From contig NZ_JAAORO010000002.1 in the NCBI RefSeq assembly GCF_017695955.1, positions 248,001 through 312,000 of the forward strand: 64,000 nucleotides of DNA. Direction: 5' to 3'. Below the pieces are notes generated by a model. It saw nothing but the letters and a program-made list of their open reading frames with translations. It was not told the origin of the DNA and did no database searches. The DNA is from Prochlorococcus marinus XMU1419 (GTDB lineage: Bacteria > Cyanobacteriota > Cyanobacteriia > PCC-6307 > Cyanobiaceae). Below, piece by piece: positions 63,855 to 64,000 of the stretch; the first letter of the stretch is position 1, and each line of letters opens with the position of its first letter. Both the position numbers and the translations under genes were made by a program.

Positions 63855-64000
63855 ATGACCTCCGACTACACTTTTATTTATGATGGAGAATGCCCATTCT
63901 GCAATCATTTTGCTGAGCTACTAGAAATCAAAAGCAACATAACTAAAATAAAAATTCTTGATGGTCGCAAAAATTTAACTCTAATAAAATCTCTTTTAGA
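63855..64000 (+). CDS. DCC-family thiol-disulfide protein (DUF393), cut by window end
   Basis: The N-terminus reads MTSDYTFIYDGECPFCNHFA: the Asp-Gly-x-Cys-Pro-x-Cys signature of DCC-family (DUF393) proteins. Only 48 residues are inside the window; the rest lies beyond. Likely acts on thiols, inferred from the family. Confidence 0.85.
   Translation, partial: MTSDYTFIYDGECPFCNHFAELLEIKSNITKIKILDGRKNLTLIKSLL

Overview
The window is chromosomal DNA from a very AT-rich, compact cyanobacterial genome. Gene content and style fit a high-light type Prochlorococcus (or a close relative). Chlorophyll genes (chlH, aerobic cyclase acsF) sit beside many cyanobacteria-restricted families (Ycf20, CGLD27/Ycf36, a CCB2/CCB4-like factor, DUF2862, DUF2949, DUF2996, DUF3038, DUF3303, DUF3318, DUF4335). 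Genes are short and often overlap by 4 bases, TTG and GTG starts are common, and there are dozens of 25-75 residue membrane or basic micro-proteins. I see no prophage, insertion sequence or CRISPR array. Family names are from recall and reading of the sequence, with no database search.

Layout. 1-6000: housekeeping genes (RNase II-type exonuclease, metG, an LptC-like lipoprotein, cobU, trmL, tRNA-Met, clpS). 6000-10000: a gene-poor accessory stretch packed with very small ORFs, a thioredoxin-like secreted protein and a small ribbon-helix-helix-type regulator with repeated AGTGT..ACT palindromes. 10000-18100: 2-Cys peroxiredoxin, an FtsH homologue that has lost its protease zinc site, rpmF, ycf20, a HAD phosphatase, a Psb30-like peptide, two adjacent half-size GDT1 transporters and a Zam/RNase R-like protein without catalytic residues. 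18100-28500: acsF, tldD/tldE, fmt, terC and mfd. 28500-33200: a leftward run of cyanobacterial unknowns with a UbiH-like hydroxylase and dapB. 33300-47200: chlH, folP, tpiA, an S4 protein, an ABC exporter, the remains of a small gene, carB, DUF3318-rsfS-ycf36-asparaginase and initiator tRNA. 47200-51200: DUF2862 and a three-gene DUF990-type ABC exporter. 51200-57000: a candidate free-standing RNA, TauE/SafE permease, HNH protein, small proteins, a phosphoribosyltransferase/deoxyribosyltransferase pair, rpsU and a helix-hairpin-helix protein with a hexanucleotide repeat. 57000-64000: uridine-kinase-like, renalase-like and MTHFR-like genes, S51 peptidase, GNAT, DUF3303 and more micro-proteins, ending in a cut-off DCC-family thiol protein.

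How the parts fit. ChlH and AcsF act at nearby steps of chlorophyll synthesis; Ycf20, Psb30-like, TerC, CGLD27 and CCB-like proteins point to thylakoid assembly and light acclimation. fmt and initiator tRNA serve translation initiation together. The most unusual features are two degenerate enzymes kept as full-length ORFs (the FtsH and RNase R homologues), the two-gene GDT1 transporter, a decayed small gene upstream of carB, the candidate RNA near 51.4 kb and the operator-like palindromes around the small regulator at 7.6-8.0 kb.
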